Assembly: GCA_017394205.1 (NCBI GenBank)
Contig: JAFOPS010000056.1
Location: 1 to 53,685 of the forward strand
Reading direction: 5' to 3'
Length of the DNA stretch: 53,685 nt
Source of the DNA: Clostridia bacterium
GTDB lineage: Bacteria; Bacillota; Clostridia; Oscillospirales; Butyricicoccaceae
Numbering within the stretch: position 1 is the stretch's first letter; each line of letters opens with the position of its first letter. Positions 24,607 through 32,660 of this stretch are shown one piece after another. Below the pieces are notes generated by a model. The model saw only the letters and a program-made list of their open reading frames with translations. It was not told the origin of the DNA and searched no databases. The position numbers and the translations under genes were made by a program.

Positions 24607-26493
24607 TCAGGCCTGCGCGTCAGCTTCCTCCGCTTCATAAAGCGTCAGCAGCTCTTCCTCCAGCGTTTCCTTGCTGTGGTACAGCTCGCCCAGTTTTACA
24701 TAATCTCCGCCCTCGCAAAGGGCCATCTCGCTCTCCAGCTCGGTCAGCCTCTCCTCGATGGCGGCGATGCGGCGAGCCCGCTCGCGGCGGCGCTTTTCCA
24801 GTTCCTTGGCGTTGATGCGGGCATCCTGCGCCCGGGACTTTTCTCCCCGCTGACTTCCCCGTTCCCGCTCCTTCTGGGCAGCCTCCGCCTGTCTGCGGCG
24901 CTCCCGCGCCGCCAAAAAGTCCTGATACGTGCCGATAAAATCGGTGATATGTCCGTCCTCCACCAGCCAGATGCGGGTGGCGAAGCGATCGATGAAATAT
25001 CGGTCGTGGGACACGAACAGCATGGTCTCGGAAAAATCGTCGATGGCGTCCTCCACCCATTCCCGCGAGAGGATATCCAGATGGTTGGTGGGCTCGTCCA
25101 GAAAGAGGGTGTTGATCCTGCGGTACATGAACAGGCACAGCTTGAGCCGGGTCTTTTCTCCGCCCGACAGGACATTCACCGTCTTGAAGACCTCCTCGCC
25201 CCGGAAGGCGAAGGCCGCCAGCCGGTCGCGGGCCTCCTGCGTGGTGGCGTTGGTTTCGTAAAGCACGGTGTCCAGCAGCGTCCGCTCCGGATGGTCAAAG
25301 GACACCACCTGAGGCAGATAGCCGATCTCCACTCCCGTGCCGTTCCAGATGCGGCCGGCGAGCTGGGGCATCTGCCCCAAAAGCGTGGTGAGCAGGGTCG
25401 TCTTGCCGCAGCCGTTGGGCCCCAGCACGGCGATGCGCTCGCCCCGATATACCATGGTGGAAAAATCCCGGATGAGCGGCTCGCCGTAGCCCACGCTCAG
25501 CCCCTCTACGGCAAGCACGTCCTCGCCGGACTGGGCCGCCAGATTGAACTGATTTTTCATCTTGCGTTCCTGCCGGATGGTCTGGATGCGCTCCATCCGG
25601 TCGATGCGCTTCTGCATGGAAAAGGCCCGCTTGTGCAGGGCGTCGTTGCCCATAAAGGCCCAGAGATGCAGGTTGCTCACGGCCTTTTCCAGCCGGGCGA
25701 TCTCCTTGTCCTGCCGCTTTTTTGCCGCCTCCAGCTGGCGGGCCAGCTCTTCTTTTTTCTCGGTGAAATAGCTGTAATTTCCCGGCCACGAGATGATCTG
25801 TCCGTCCCGCAGCTCCAGGGTGCGGGTGGTGACGTTGTCGAGAAAATACCGGTCGTGGGATACGATCAGCACCGTCCCCCGGAAGGTCGCTAAGTATTCC
25901 TCCAGCCATTCGATGGAGTCCATGTCCAGATGGTTGGTGGGCTCGTCCAGCAGCAGAAGATCGGTGCCCGAAAGCATCAGCCGGGCCAGGTTGACCCGGG
26001 TCTTCTCCCCGCCGGAAAGGCTCATGAAGGGCCGCTCCTGCATGTCGGCGTCGATGTGCAGGCCGCCGGTCATCCGGTCGTAGGGCACCTGCATGTCATA
26101 GCCGCCCCCCATCTCATAGGCGGTCTGGAGCGCGCCGTAGCGGGCCATGTCCACCTCTTTTCCCTCGGCCATGTCCTGCTCCATGGCGCGCATCTCGCCG
26201 CCCATCTCCTCCAGCCAGGAAAAGGCCTGCCACAGCACCTGACGGACGGTGGTGCTCCCGTCGTAAACGGGGAGCTGCTCCAGCAGGCCCAGCCGCGCCC
26301 CCTTGGCGATCGACACCGTGCCGCTTTCATATCCCTCCTGTCCCGCCAGGATCTTCAGCAGCGTGGTCTTGCCGCAGCCGTTTGGCCCCACGATGCCGGC
26401 CCGTTCGCCCCGGGCAAGGTCAAAGGAGAGCCCCTGCAAAACATGGTGCTCTCCGAAATATTTATGCAATTCCTGTACGCTGATTTCTGCCAT
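24607..26493 (-). CDS. ABC-F family ATPase
   Basis: Soluble twin-ATPase, 628 aa, with no membrane segments. Both halves have Walker A (GPNGCGKTTLLKIL and GPNGCGKTTLLTTL), signature LSGGEKTR and Walker B LLLDEPTNHLD / LFLDEPTNHLD. The interdomain linker (about residues 240-320) is rich in Lys, Arg and Glu, and the C-terminal 80 residues form a charged coiled coil (EKRRRERARRIAAIEERLTE). ABC-F proteins act on the ribosome as translation factors, and some protect from antibiotics. The layout fits the housekeeping YdiF/Uup-like group, but resistance cannot be excluded. Confidence 0.9.
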   Translation of the reverse strand: MAEISVQELHKYFGEHHVLQGLSFDLARGERAGIVGPNGCGKTTLLKILAGQEGYESGTVSIAKGARLGLLEQLPVYDGSTTVRQVLWQAFSWLEEMGGEMRAMEQDMAEGKEVDMARYGALQTAYEMGGGYDMQVPYDRMTGGLHIDADMQERPFMSLSGGEKTRVNLARLMLSGTDLLLLDEPTNHLDMDSIEWLEEYLATFRGTVLIVSHDRYFLDNVTTRTLELRDGQIISWPGNYSYFTEKKEELARQLEAAKKRQDKEIARLEKAVSNLHLWAFMGNDALHKRAFSMQKRIDRMERIQTIRQERKMKNQFNLAAQSGEDVLAVEGLSVGYGEPLIRDFSTMVYRGERIAVLGPNGCGKTTLLTTLLGQMPQLAGRIWNGTGVEIGYLPQVVSFDHPERTLLDTVLYETNATTQEARDRLAAFAFRGEEVFKTVNVLSGGEKTRLKLCLFMYRRINTLFLDEPTNHLDILSREWVEDAIDDFSETMLFVSHDRYFIDRFATRIWLVEDGHITDFIGTYQDFLAARERRRQAEAAQKERERGSQRGEKSRAQDARINAKELEKRRRERARRIAAIEERLTELESEMALCEGGDYVKLGELYHSKETLEEELLTLYEAEEADAQA

Positions 26494-26526
26494 ACTTCCT
26501 CCTGCGGCGCCCGGGCCGCATATCTG

Positions 26527-27708
26527 TCACGCTCCGGCCGGCGGCGCGGGCGGGGCGGGCGTCTCGTCCTCCTGCGGGGGCGCGACGCCCTCGTCGGCGG
26601 GCGCGGCCGGCTCCTGCGGCTCCTCCGGTTCCTGCGGGGGCTCTTCCGTCGGCGCCTCCGCCGGGCCCTCGGCAAGCGCCCTGTCCGGCGAAATGATATA
26701 ATTGTAGACCTCCCGGAGCACCGCCTTCACCACCACCGCCACGGGGGTGGAGATCAGCATGCCCACGGGGCCCCAGATCTTGCTGCACACCAGCAGGGAA
26801 AACATCACCCACAGGGGGTGGATGTCCACGGCGTTGCTCTGGACCTTGGGCGCCACGACGTTGCCCTCGATCTGCTGCACCACCAGAATAAAGATGACCA
26901 CCTTGATCGCCAGGCTGAGCCCGCCGGTGATCAGGGCGAAGATCCCCTCGACCGCGCCGGCGATCAGCGAGCCGAAATAGGGGATGAAATCCATGAAAAA
27001 GGACAGCGCCGCAAACAGCGCCGCATACCGCAGCCCGATGATGGAAAAGCCGATATAGGTCACCAGCGCCATTCCCAGCGAGATGAGCACCCGGGTGCCG
27101 AGATATTTCCAGAAATACCGGTCGGATTCTTTCAGGATCCGCTGCGCCGCGTGCCGCGCGTGCTCCGGCAGGCGGTCGACCCCGCCCCGCAGCAGCTTGG
27201 CTCCGTCCAGCATGAAATACACCGTAAGGATGAGCACGACCACCACGTTGAAAATGCTGGTGGTGGCGTTCATCATGCCGGAAAGCAGCCCGCGGAACAG
27301 GTTGGTCAGATAGACGTCGCTCTTGCTCAAAAGCTCGGTGGCCCAATCCAGGATGGGCTTTGGCAGGTGCCACGAGGCCAAAAGCTCATTGGCCTCCTGC
27401 AAAAGCTGATCGAAGTTCGAAGCGTAGCGCACCAGATCGTCCACCACGCCGGAGATCTGCGTCACGGCAAAGGGGATCAAAAGCATCAGCCCCCAGGTGA
27501 TCAGCCCCAGCACGATGAGCAGCGTCACCGCCACGGCCACGCCCCGGGGGATCTTCCCCTTGAAGGTCAGCAGTCTGACCAGCGGCCCCAGCAGATAAGC
27601 GATGAGCGCCGCCACGAAAAACAGCATGACCACGCCCCAAAAGCGCCAGATCGCGGCGACCGCCGCCAGAATCAGCAGCACCAGCGCCAGCAGTTTGGTA
27701 TTTTTCAT
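26527..27708 (-). CDS. AI-2E family transporter (PerM-like)
   Basis: 393 aa with about eight membrane segments, starting with two close ones (MKNTKLLALVLLILAAVAAIW..., VVMLFFVAALIAYLLGPLV). The segment SFFMDFIPYFGSLIAG followed by VVQQIEGNVVAPKV is the family signature. The last 45 residues form a Pro/Glu/Ala-rich cytoplasmic tail. Family members export small molecules or exchange ions; the substrate is unknown. The start is set by GGAGGCGAAGGG; longer readings run into the promoter. First gene of the unit with the ABC-F, WYL and HAD genes. Confidence 0.85.
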   Translation of the reverse strand: MKNTKLLALVLLILAAVAAIWRFWGVVMLFFVAALIAYLLGPLVRLLTFKGKIPRGVAVAVTLLIVLGLITWGLMLLIPFAVTQISGVVDDLVRYASNFDQLLQEANELLASWHLPKPILDWATELLSKSDVYLTNLFRGLLSGMMNATTSIFNVVVVLILTVYFMLDGAKLLRGGVDRLPEHARHAAQRILKESDRYFWKYLGTRVLISLGMALVTYIGFSIIGLRYAALFAALSFFMDFIPYFGSLIAGAVEGIFALITGGLSLAIKVVIFILVVQQIEGNVVAPKVQSNAVDIHPLWVMFSLLVCSKIWGPVGMLISTPVAVVVKAVLREVYNYIISPDRALAEGPAEAPTEEPPQEPEEPQEPAAPADEGVAPPQEDETPAPPAPPAGA

Positions 27709-27741
27709 CCCTTCGCCTCCTAAAGCACCCGATCTTGTTTT

Positions 27742-27771
27742 ATTATACAATAAAACGGACTCCCGGTGCAA
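27742..27771 (-). promoter_or_regulatory. promoter of the AI-2E/ABC-F/WYL/HAD unit
   Basis: TTGCAC (27766-27771), 18-bp spacer, TATAAT (27742-27747) on the minus strand. Confidence 0.65.
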
Positions 27772-27830
27772 TAGTATCTCCCCGTTTCCCCTGATTTTTC
27801 GGGAATTTTTAAATTTTTTCAAACAAACCC

Positions 27831-27859
27831 TTGATTTTTTCTTCTGCTTGTGATATGTT
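27831..27859 (+). promoter_or_regulatory. promoter of tRNA-Arg
   Basis: TTGATT, 17-bp spacer, TATGTT with TG one base upstream. It ends 17 bp before the tRNA. Confidence 0.6.
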
Positions 27860-27876
27860 ATTTGAGCACGATAAAT

Positions 27877-27953
27877 GCGGCGTTAGCTCAGCTGGATAGA
27901 GTGTTTGGCTACGAACCAAAAGGTCGGGGGTTCGAATCCCTTACGCCGTACCA
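27877..27953 (+). tRNA. tRNA-Arg (ACG anticodon)
   Basis: Acceptor GCGGCGT/ACGCCGT (first pair G-U), D arm TAGCTCAGCTGGATAGAG, anticodon stem TTTGG/CCAAA with loop CTACGAA (anticodon ACG, read as ICG), T arm GGGGG-TTCGAAT-CCCTT, discriminator A and an encoded CCA. Confidence 0.95.
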
Positions 27954-27954
27954 G

Positions 27955-27992
27955 AAATCCCGGTGCCCTTGGGGCATCGGGATTTTTGTTTT
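27955..27992 (+). terminator. terminator of tRNA-Arg
   Basis: Stem AAATCCCG..TGCC paired with GGCA..CGGGATTT, loop CTTGG, then a U-rich tail. It begins 2 bp after the tRNA CCA. Confidence 0.85.
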
Positions 27993-28305
27993 GCTTGGTG
28001 AAAGCTTCGAACCTAAGGCACCCGGCAAGGTGCTTGGCACCATGCGACCCGCGGCGGCCTGCGCCGCAGCAAAAAGCAGCACCCCTTTGGGAAACACTCC
28101 GCAAAAAAACTGTTTTAAGGCGTCCGTTACCGGCTCAGAAAACACGAAACCGGCGTGACCATTCGGGACACGCCGGTTTTATCTGCCTGTTGTGGATTTT
28201 GCGGGGCAAAAGTCGATGCTCGTGATAACTGCCGACAACAAAAGAGCTGCCCGGCAAATCGAAATCAGTATAAAAATCCTTCGTCCGCCTTTAGAGGGAC
28301 TTGGA
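27993..28305. other. intergenic stretch with an orphan terminator
   Basis: No gene is supported. A perfect 11-bp stem AAACCGGCGTG/CACGCCGGTTT with four U (28147-28180) looks like a plus-strand terminator, though no gene precedes it. The rest is unstructured and probably a decayed remnant next to the tRNA. Confidence 0.45.
28147..28180 (+). terminator. orphan intrinsic terminator
   Basis: An 11-bp stem with an 11-nt loop and UUUU. It may end read-through from tRNA-Arg or a lost gene. Confidence 0.6.
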
Positions 28306-28896
28306 TCAGGCTTTCCCCGGACTCGGCGTAGTGGTATCCGGGCCGGCCGGACCCAACTCGCCATTCTGTCTCAGCAAATTCAGCATTGTTTTGTTTTCGT
28401 CACCCAGTTCTTCAAACCATAACTCTGAAAGTGCCTGAGGGGCAACATCTTCGTGCACGCCCTTTGGCAGCGGCGGATAATTCCATTTTCCCTCCAGGCT
28501 TCCAGTCTTTGCATCATAGATCATCTTTATTTCAAAAGGAATCTTCTGACCTGCTTCCTTCAGTACCCGGTAAATCTCCATAAAATCATGAGTCAATTTC
28601 CGTAACGGACTCTCTTCATGAACCTTACCTTTTATTGCCTCCCCCAATTTGTGCGACCTGACCAGTTTGCCTTTTACTTCATACAAAACCTGAGCGCTGA
28701 AAGCAGAGCCGCCCAGATATCCGTGAATATAGATCTTGTCAGCACATCCTTTCGCATAATCGTTGCATATATAGATCATATGTGTCTGCAGTTCAGAGAG
28801 ACGATTCATAAATGACCCCTCCGGGCTGTCATCTGCTGCTTTTATGACCGGCTTTGAAACATTATTATTCTTCTTAAACCTATCAAACAGTCCCAT
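28306..28896 (-). CDS. hypothetical protein, possibly YezG/DUF600-like immunity protein
   Basis: 196 aa, not firmly recognised. It begins MGLFDRFKKNN, is soluble, and has a central alpha/beta part (IYIHGYLGGSAFSAQVLYEV) and a segment HDFMEIYRVLKEAGQKIP followed by EIKMIYDAKTGSLEGKW. That loosely resembles the helix-strand end of YezG-type (DUF600) immunity proteins; this is a guess from memory of the family. The C-terminal tail is Pro/Thr-rich. Base use is clearly less GC-rich than in neighbouring genes, which suggests transfer. No toxin gene is adjacent. Confidence 0.65.
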   Translation of the reverse strand: MGLFDRFKKNNNVSKPVIKAADDSPEGSFMNRLSELQTHMIYICNDYAKGCADKIYIHGYLGGSAFSAQVLYEVKGKLVRSHKLGEAIKGKVHEESPLRKLTHDFMEIYRVLKEAGQKIPFEIKMIYDAKTGSLEGKWNYPPLPKGVHEDVAPQALSELWFEELGDENKTMLNLLRQNGELGPAGPDTTTPSPGKA

Positions 28897-29103
28897 CTGT
28901 GATTTACCTCCGCAAACTCCGATTTGTTTTAGTCATTATACCATTGCCGACCGGCGCGGTCAATCATTTCCCTTTAGATGCAAAAGAGAAGCGCTTCCTT
29001 ACGAAGCACCCCTTCGGGGCGCTGGTTTTTTGCTGTGTTTGAGAATTCTGTGGCCCGGAGCGGCGGGAGTTTTTGTTTTGCCGCGGTGCGAATTCCCGCC
29101 CTC

Positions 29104-29132
29104 TTGTATTTTTCTTCCTTTTTTGTTATACT
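29104..29132 (+). promoter_or_regulatory. promoter of the 49-aa membrane peptide
   Basis: TTGTAT, 17-bp spacer, TATACT. It ends 34 bp before the ATG. Confidence 0.6.
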
Positions 29133-29166
29133 AAAAGCAAGAAAACAAGGAAAGGGCGTGTGCGCC

Positions 29167-29316
29167 ATGAAAAACTGTCCCGTGAAGAATTGTCCCGCCA
29201 AGACCCGCGCCACCGTCGCCACCATCGTGGCCGCCGTTCTGGCCGCAGTCGCCGTCGCCGTGCTCATCCTCCATTTCTTCCCCCAGATCCTGCCCTCCCA
29301 CGGGGACGAGGCTTGA
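29167..29316 (+). CDS. small single-pass membrane protein
   Basis: 49 aa: a Cys- and Lys-bearing N-terminus (MKNCPVKNCPAKTRA), one membrane helix (ATVATIVAAVLAAVAVAVL and on) and a short acidic tail. The paired NCPVKNCP motif might bind metal or form disulphides. AAGGAAAGGGCG, a good promoter and a terminator frame it as its own transcript. No family is recognised. Confidence 0.6.
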   Translation: MKNCPVKNCPAKTRATVATIVAAVLAAVAVAVLILHFFPQILPSHGDEA

Positions 29317-29324
29317 CCGGTTAT

Positions 29325-29359
29325 GCGGAGCGCTTTGCAAAAAGCCTCCGCTTTTTTTG
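29325..29359 (+). terminator. terminator after the 49-aa peptide
   Basis: Stem GCGGAG..GCT / AGC..CTCCGC followed by seven U, 9 bp past the stop. Confidence 0.8.
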
Positions 29360-29369
29360 AAAATTGCTC

Positions 29370-29398
29370 TTTACAAACAGGGAAATATCCGTTATAAT
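29370..29398 (+). promoter_or_regulatory. promoter of tRNA-Trp
   Basis: TTTACA, 17-bp spacer, TATAAT. Confidence 0.75.
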
Positions 29399-29416
29399 AA
29401 TGGAGCGTTTTCGAAT

Positions 29417-29492
29417 AGGGGTATAGCTCAGTTGGTAGAGCAGCGGTCTCCAAAACCGCGTGCCGAGGGTTCAAGTCCTTCTGCCCCTGCCA
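29417..29492 (+). tRNA. tRNA-Trp (CCA anticodon)
   Basis: Acceptor AGGGGTA/TGCCCCT, D arm TAGCTCAGTTGGTAGAGCA, anticodon stem GCGGT/ACCGC with loop CTCCAAA (anticodon CCA), T arm GAGGG-TTCAAGT-CCTTC, discriminator G and an encoded CCA. Confidence 0.96.
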
Positions 29493-29528
29493 AAAAAGCC
29501 CTTTTGTCATCCGGCAAAAGGGCTTTTT
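29493..29528 (+). terminator. terminator of tRNA-Trp
   Basis: A 14-bp stem AAAAAGCCCTTTTG/CAAAAGGGCTTTTT with an 8-nt loop, directly after the tRNA. Confidence 0.9.
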
Positions 29529-29533
29529 CAATA

Positions 29534-29592
29534 AAATCCGTCCTTGCGGACGGAGGAGGTCCCGCTTCGCGGAGGGACGAGCGGATCTTTTC
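29534..29592 (+). other. three-way-junction-like fold before the next gene
   Basis: AATCCG near 29535 pairs with CGGATC near 29582-29587. It encloses hairpins TCCGTCC-TTGC-GGACGGA and GTCCC..GGGAC. A short U run follows. It could be a structured leader of the downstream gene. Confidence 0.35.
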
Positions 29593-29687
29593 GCCGAAGG
29601 CGCCCGCGCGATCGTTTCCGCAATCGCACAAGCATCCAGCCGCGCATCGCATCACGATCTTTCATCTTATGCAAAGGAGAAACCGGG

Positions 29688-30080
29688 ATGGGCTTATTCA
29701 AGAAAAAAACGCGATATGACCTTTTGGAGAACTGGTTGAACGCAATTTTCAAAAGCGAACCGCTGGACGGGGTGTCGGCTCTGGCCTTCAACCTTTACGG
29801 AGACGAAAAGGACCGCTGGTCGCTGGAGGTCGTGGGCACGTCCTCCTTCGACGAAGACGACACGGACTGGGCTTGCGACGAGATCACGACCTTCCACACA
29901 AGAGAAAAGCCCTTTGCATGGGAGGAATCCGCTGAATGGGAAACCGTTTTTGCGGAAACGACCGCTTTGCTCCGGAACTATCTTGCGACGGGAAAATACG
30001 CAGACAAGCTGAAGCGCGTCGACGGTATCGGCGCAGGCTTTGTCGATGGCGATCTGGAGCTTCTGTACGTCAAACAATAA
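29688..30080 (+). CDS. hypothetical protein
   Basis: 130 aa, soluble, acidic, not recognised. It begins MGLFKKKTRYDLLENWLN, much like the MGLFDRFKKNN start of the gene at 28306-28896. A strand-rich core follows (GVSALAFNLYGDEKDRWSLEVVG) with many Asp, Glu and Trp, and a helix (VFAETTALLRNYLATGKYADKLK). The size and acidity fit an immunity-type protein, but no toxin gene is nearby. AAAGGAG 8-9 bp before ATG decides the start. It lies 12 bp before the flavoprotein gene and may be co-transcribed. Confidence 0.65.
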   Translation: MGLFKKKTRYDLLENWLNAIFKSEPLDGVSALAFNLYGDEKDRWSLEVVGTSSFDEDDTDWACDEITTFHTREKPFAWEESAEWETVFAETTALLRNYLATGKYADKLKRVDGIGAGFVDGDLELLYVKQ

Positions 30081-30092
30081 GAGAGCGCTGAT

Positions 30093-31142
30093 ATGATCAA
30101 AAATCATTACCATACGATCATCATCGGCGCGGGGCCCGCGGGGCTGGCATGCGCGCTCACGCTGCTGCAGCAGGGCGTTGACGATCTGCTGGTGGCGGAG
30201 AAGTTCACCTTTCCCCGGGACAAATGCTGCGCCGGTTACATCACCAGGAAAACCGAGAAGGAGTATCGGCGCTTCGGCCTCGATCCCGCCGACTGCGGCT
30301 ATTCCCTCATCAAAGATTTCCGCCTGTATTTCAAGCGGAAGCAACGGCAGAAGATCAACAATAAATTTCTCTTCACCAGCCGGGAAATCAACCGGGTGGC
30401 GCTGGACGACGCTTTTTTCCGGCTTGCCAAGGCCCGCGGCGTCTGCATCGCGGAAAACATGCCCATCACCGGCCACGATCCGGAAACGAACACCGTGATC
30501 CTCGGAAAAACGTACCGCATCGGTTACGACAATCTGGTTTTTGCCGACGGGACCATGGGCTTCGGCAGCGCCTGTCAGCGTGTGAAGCGCCGCAATCTGG
30601 CGATGCAGCTCCTCTTTCCCAGTGACCGGCCCGACGGCATCGAGATCCATTTCGGGATCACCGGGCGGGGCTACTGCTGGGTCAGCACCTTCAACGGCGT
30701 CACCAATGTGGGCATGACCGACGAATACCGCGAAGCAAAGGACTATAAATCGCTCTTCGCCGGCTTCTTAAAGGATCTGGGACTGGACGCCGAGCTGTCC
30801 GGGCTTTACGCGGCCTTTACGCCCATCGGCGTAAGAACGCCGGTGATCGGGAAAAACATCTTTTTCGTGGGCGACGCCCTGGGCGCGTGCGACCCCTTTA
30901 CGCTGTCCGGCGTCCGGAACGGGCTGGCCAGCGGGGAAAAAGCGGCGCTGGCCATCGCGGCGGCCGATCCGCGCATCCTCGAACGGTATGCCCGCGCCCT
31001 GCGCGTCAAGTTTTTCTTGATCCGCCTGCTTATGAATCTGTTTTACATCCCCTGGATCCGCTGGCTCGTGTTCAACGTAGGATGCCGATTCCTCAGCGGC
31101 GCCGTGACGTTCTTTTTCAACCGCTTCCTGAATAAAAAATAA
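30093..31142 (+). CDS. geranylgeranyl-reductase-family FAD oxidoreductase
   Basis: 349 aa flavoprotein. The N-terminal FAD motif is IIIGAGPAGLACAL, then the group signature PRDKCCAGYITRK and the second FAD motif FFVGDALGACDPFTLSGVRNG (about residues 255-275). The C-terminal 60 residues hold a hydrophobic stretch that could touch the membrane. Family members reduce isoprenoid double bonds or hydroxylate small molecules; the substrate here is open. The nearest upstream gene is the MGLF-type hypothetical gene. Confidence 0.82.
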   Translation: MIKNHYHTIIIGAGPAGLACALTLLQQGVDDLLVAEKFTFPRDKCCAGYITRKTEKEYRRFGLDPADCGYSLIKDFRLYFKRKQRQKINNKFLFTSREINRVALDDAFFRLAKARGVCIAENMPITGHDPETNTVILGKTYRIGYDNLVFADGTMGFGSACQRVKRRNLAMQLLFPSDRPDGIEIHFGITGRGYCWVSTFNGVTNVGMTDEYREAKDYKSLFAGFLKDLGLDAELSGLYAAFTPIGVRTPVIGKNIFFVGDALGACDPFTLSGVRNGLASGEKAALAIAAADPRILERYARALRVKFFLIRLLMNLFYIPWIRWLVFNVGCRFLSGAVTFFFNRFLNKK

Positions 31143-31232
31143 CGCGCAAGCGAAAAGCTGCCTGCCACAAACGCCCTCCTTCAAAGCCGCAGCGCTCTGC
31201 CGCGAAAAGCGGCTTTGGATCCTCTCCGTCAC

Positions 31233-31263
31233 AAAAAGCACTTGCCCAACGGCAAGTGCTTTT
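31233..31263 (+). terminator. terminator after the flavoprotein gene
   Basis: Stem AAAAGCACTTGCC/GGCAAGTGCTTTT with loop CAAC. The same stem sequence recurs at 31433-31467. Confidence 0.85.
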
Positions 31264-31432
31264 CTTTATTCCGGCGTTATTTTCAACATTCTTCCGTCAG
31301 CATACAAGAGGCGCCGCGGAGCCGGGAAAATTCACAGTTTATACCCACATTCCCGGCGCGGGTATGGTAAAATTGGTTTACTACAGTCCGCACCGTTCAG
31401 AACATCCCGCCCGCGCTGATGATCGAGCCTGT
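31264..31432. other. intergenic stretch between two matching terminators
   Basis: No gene is supported. An extended -10-like TGGTAAAAT at 31366-31373 is the only promoter-like signal, and its -35 is poor. Together with the terminator at 31433 it could frame a short non-coding transcript. Confidence 0.35.
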
Positions 31433-31467
31433 AAAAAAGCACTTGCCTTGCGGCAAGTGCTTTTTTT
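31433..31467. terminator. bidirectional terminator at the end of the ior operon
   Basis: Stem AAAAAAGCACTTGCC/GGCAAGTGCTTTTTT. On the minus strand the loop is GCAA (a GNRA tetraloop) and six U follow. It lies 9 bp past the aminotransferase stop. Confidence 0.9.
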
Positions 31468-31475
31468 GCGTTTGC

Positions 31476-32660
31476 TTATTTCCGGTACGCTTCCATCAGC
31501 TTGCGGAAGGCGGGCAGGCTGCGGAGGATCATGTCGTAGCTGACGCAGGTGCTCAGCCGCACAAAGCCCGGGCAGCCGAAGCCGTCGGCGGGCACCAGCA
31601 GCAGGTTCAGGGCCTTTGCCTTCTCCGAAAAGCCCTCGGAATCGCCGTCGGGCGCTTCCACCAGCATATAAAAGGCGCCGCGGGGCTTGATGCAGCGATA
31701 GCCCATGTCGCTCAGCTCCATATACAGCCGCATGCGATTGCGGTCGTAGGCGGCGATGTCGGGACGGAGCGCCGTGCTGACGGCCACGATCCGCTGCATC
31801 ATCGAGGGGGCGCACACGTGCCCCAGCGAGCGGGCCGCGCCGGCGATGGCGGCATAAAGCTCCTGGCTGTCGGCGGCGCAGTCGGGCACGCAGACGTAGC
31901 CGATGCGCTCGCCGGGCATGGACAGGGATTTGGAATAGGAATAGCAGATGACGGTGTTGGGATAGATGGCGGGGATATAGGGGGCGTCCTCGCCGTCGTA
32001 GGTCAGCTCCCGGTAGGGCTCGTCGGCCACGATGTAGATGGGATGGCCGTACTCCTTGCTCTTGCGGGTCAAAAGCGCGCCCAGCTTGCTCAGTGCTTCC
32101 CGGCTGTAAACCACGCCGGAGGGGTTATTGGGGGAGTTGACGATGACCGCCTGGGTGTGGGGGGTGAGATACTGCTCCACCCGGTCGGCGTGGAGCTGGA
32201 AATCCGTCGTGTCGGCGGGCACCACCACCACTTTCATGCCGTTGGTCCCGGCATAAACGGGGTATTCGGAGAAATACGGGGCCAGCAGGACGGTCTCGGC
32301 TCCCTCCACCGCCAGCGCCCGCAGGGTGGAGATGATGGCGGGAGCGGCGCCGCAGGTAAAGAAGATGTTCTCCGGACGGATGTTGTCCCCGCTGCGGCGG
32401 GACAGGTCGGCGGCCACCGCCTCACGCGCGGCCTGATCGCCCCGGGCAGGGGTGTAGCCATGGAGGGAAAGGGCGTCGCTGTCGGCCAGACTGCGGATGG
32501 TCTCGGCGATCTGCGGGGGCGGGGGAACGGAGGGATTGCCCAGGGAATAGTCGTAAACGTTCTCCTTTCCCACGATTGCGGCCTGCCGCAGGCCGTATTC
32601 AAACAGCTCACGGATGGCGCTCTTGGTCTTTCCGTGCTGCAGCATGATGGGATCGATCAT
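31476..32660 (-). CDS. class I/II pyridoxal-phosphate aminotransferase
   Basis: 394 aa, fold type I. The substrate-side start YDYSLGNPSVPPPP, the PLP contact NSPNNPSGVVYS, the Asp/Tyr in VADEPYRELTY and the Schiff-base Lys in SYSKSLSMPGERIGY are all present. It converts an amino acid to its 2-oxoacid. Its place as last gene of an operon with iorAB, ptb and buk suggests it feeds aromatic or branched-chain 2-oxoacids to the ferredoxin oxidoreductase. ATG is set by AGGAGCTTGT and overlaps the buk stop by 4 bp; a longer in-frame reading lies inside buk. Confidence 0.9.
   Translation of the reverse strand: MIDPIMLQHGKTKSAIRELFEYGLRQAAIVGKENVYDYSLGNPSVPPPPQIAETIRSLADSDALSLHGYTPARGDQAAREAVAADLSRRSGDNIRPENIFFTCGAAPAIISTLRALAVEGAETVLLAPYFSEYPVYAGTNGMKVVVVPADTTDFQLHADRVEQYLTPHTQAVIVNSPNNPSGVVYSREALSKLGALLTRKSKEYGHPIYIVADEPYRELTYDGEDAPYIPAIYPNTVICYSYSKSLSMPGERIGYVCVPDCAADSQELYAAIAGAARSLGHVCAPSMMQRIVAVSTALRPDIAAYDRNRMRLYMELSDMGYRCIKPRGAFYMLVEAPDGDSEGFSEKAKALNLLLVPADGFGCPGFVRLSTCVSYDMILRSLPAFRKLMEAYRK

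Noticed and set aside
28000..28030. TTCGAA near a CCA-like end on the minus strand, like a tRNA T arm
   Set aside because: The flanking bases do not pair as a T stem and no acceptor or anticodon arm can be built, so it is not called a tRNA fragment or attachment site.
28974..29531. Minus-strand frame over the 49-aa peptide and tRNA-Trp
   Set aside because: It is antisense to a tRNA and to a framed small gene; no ribosome site.
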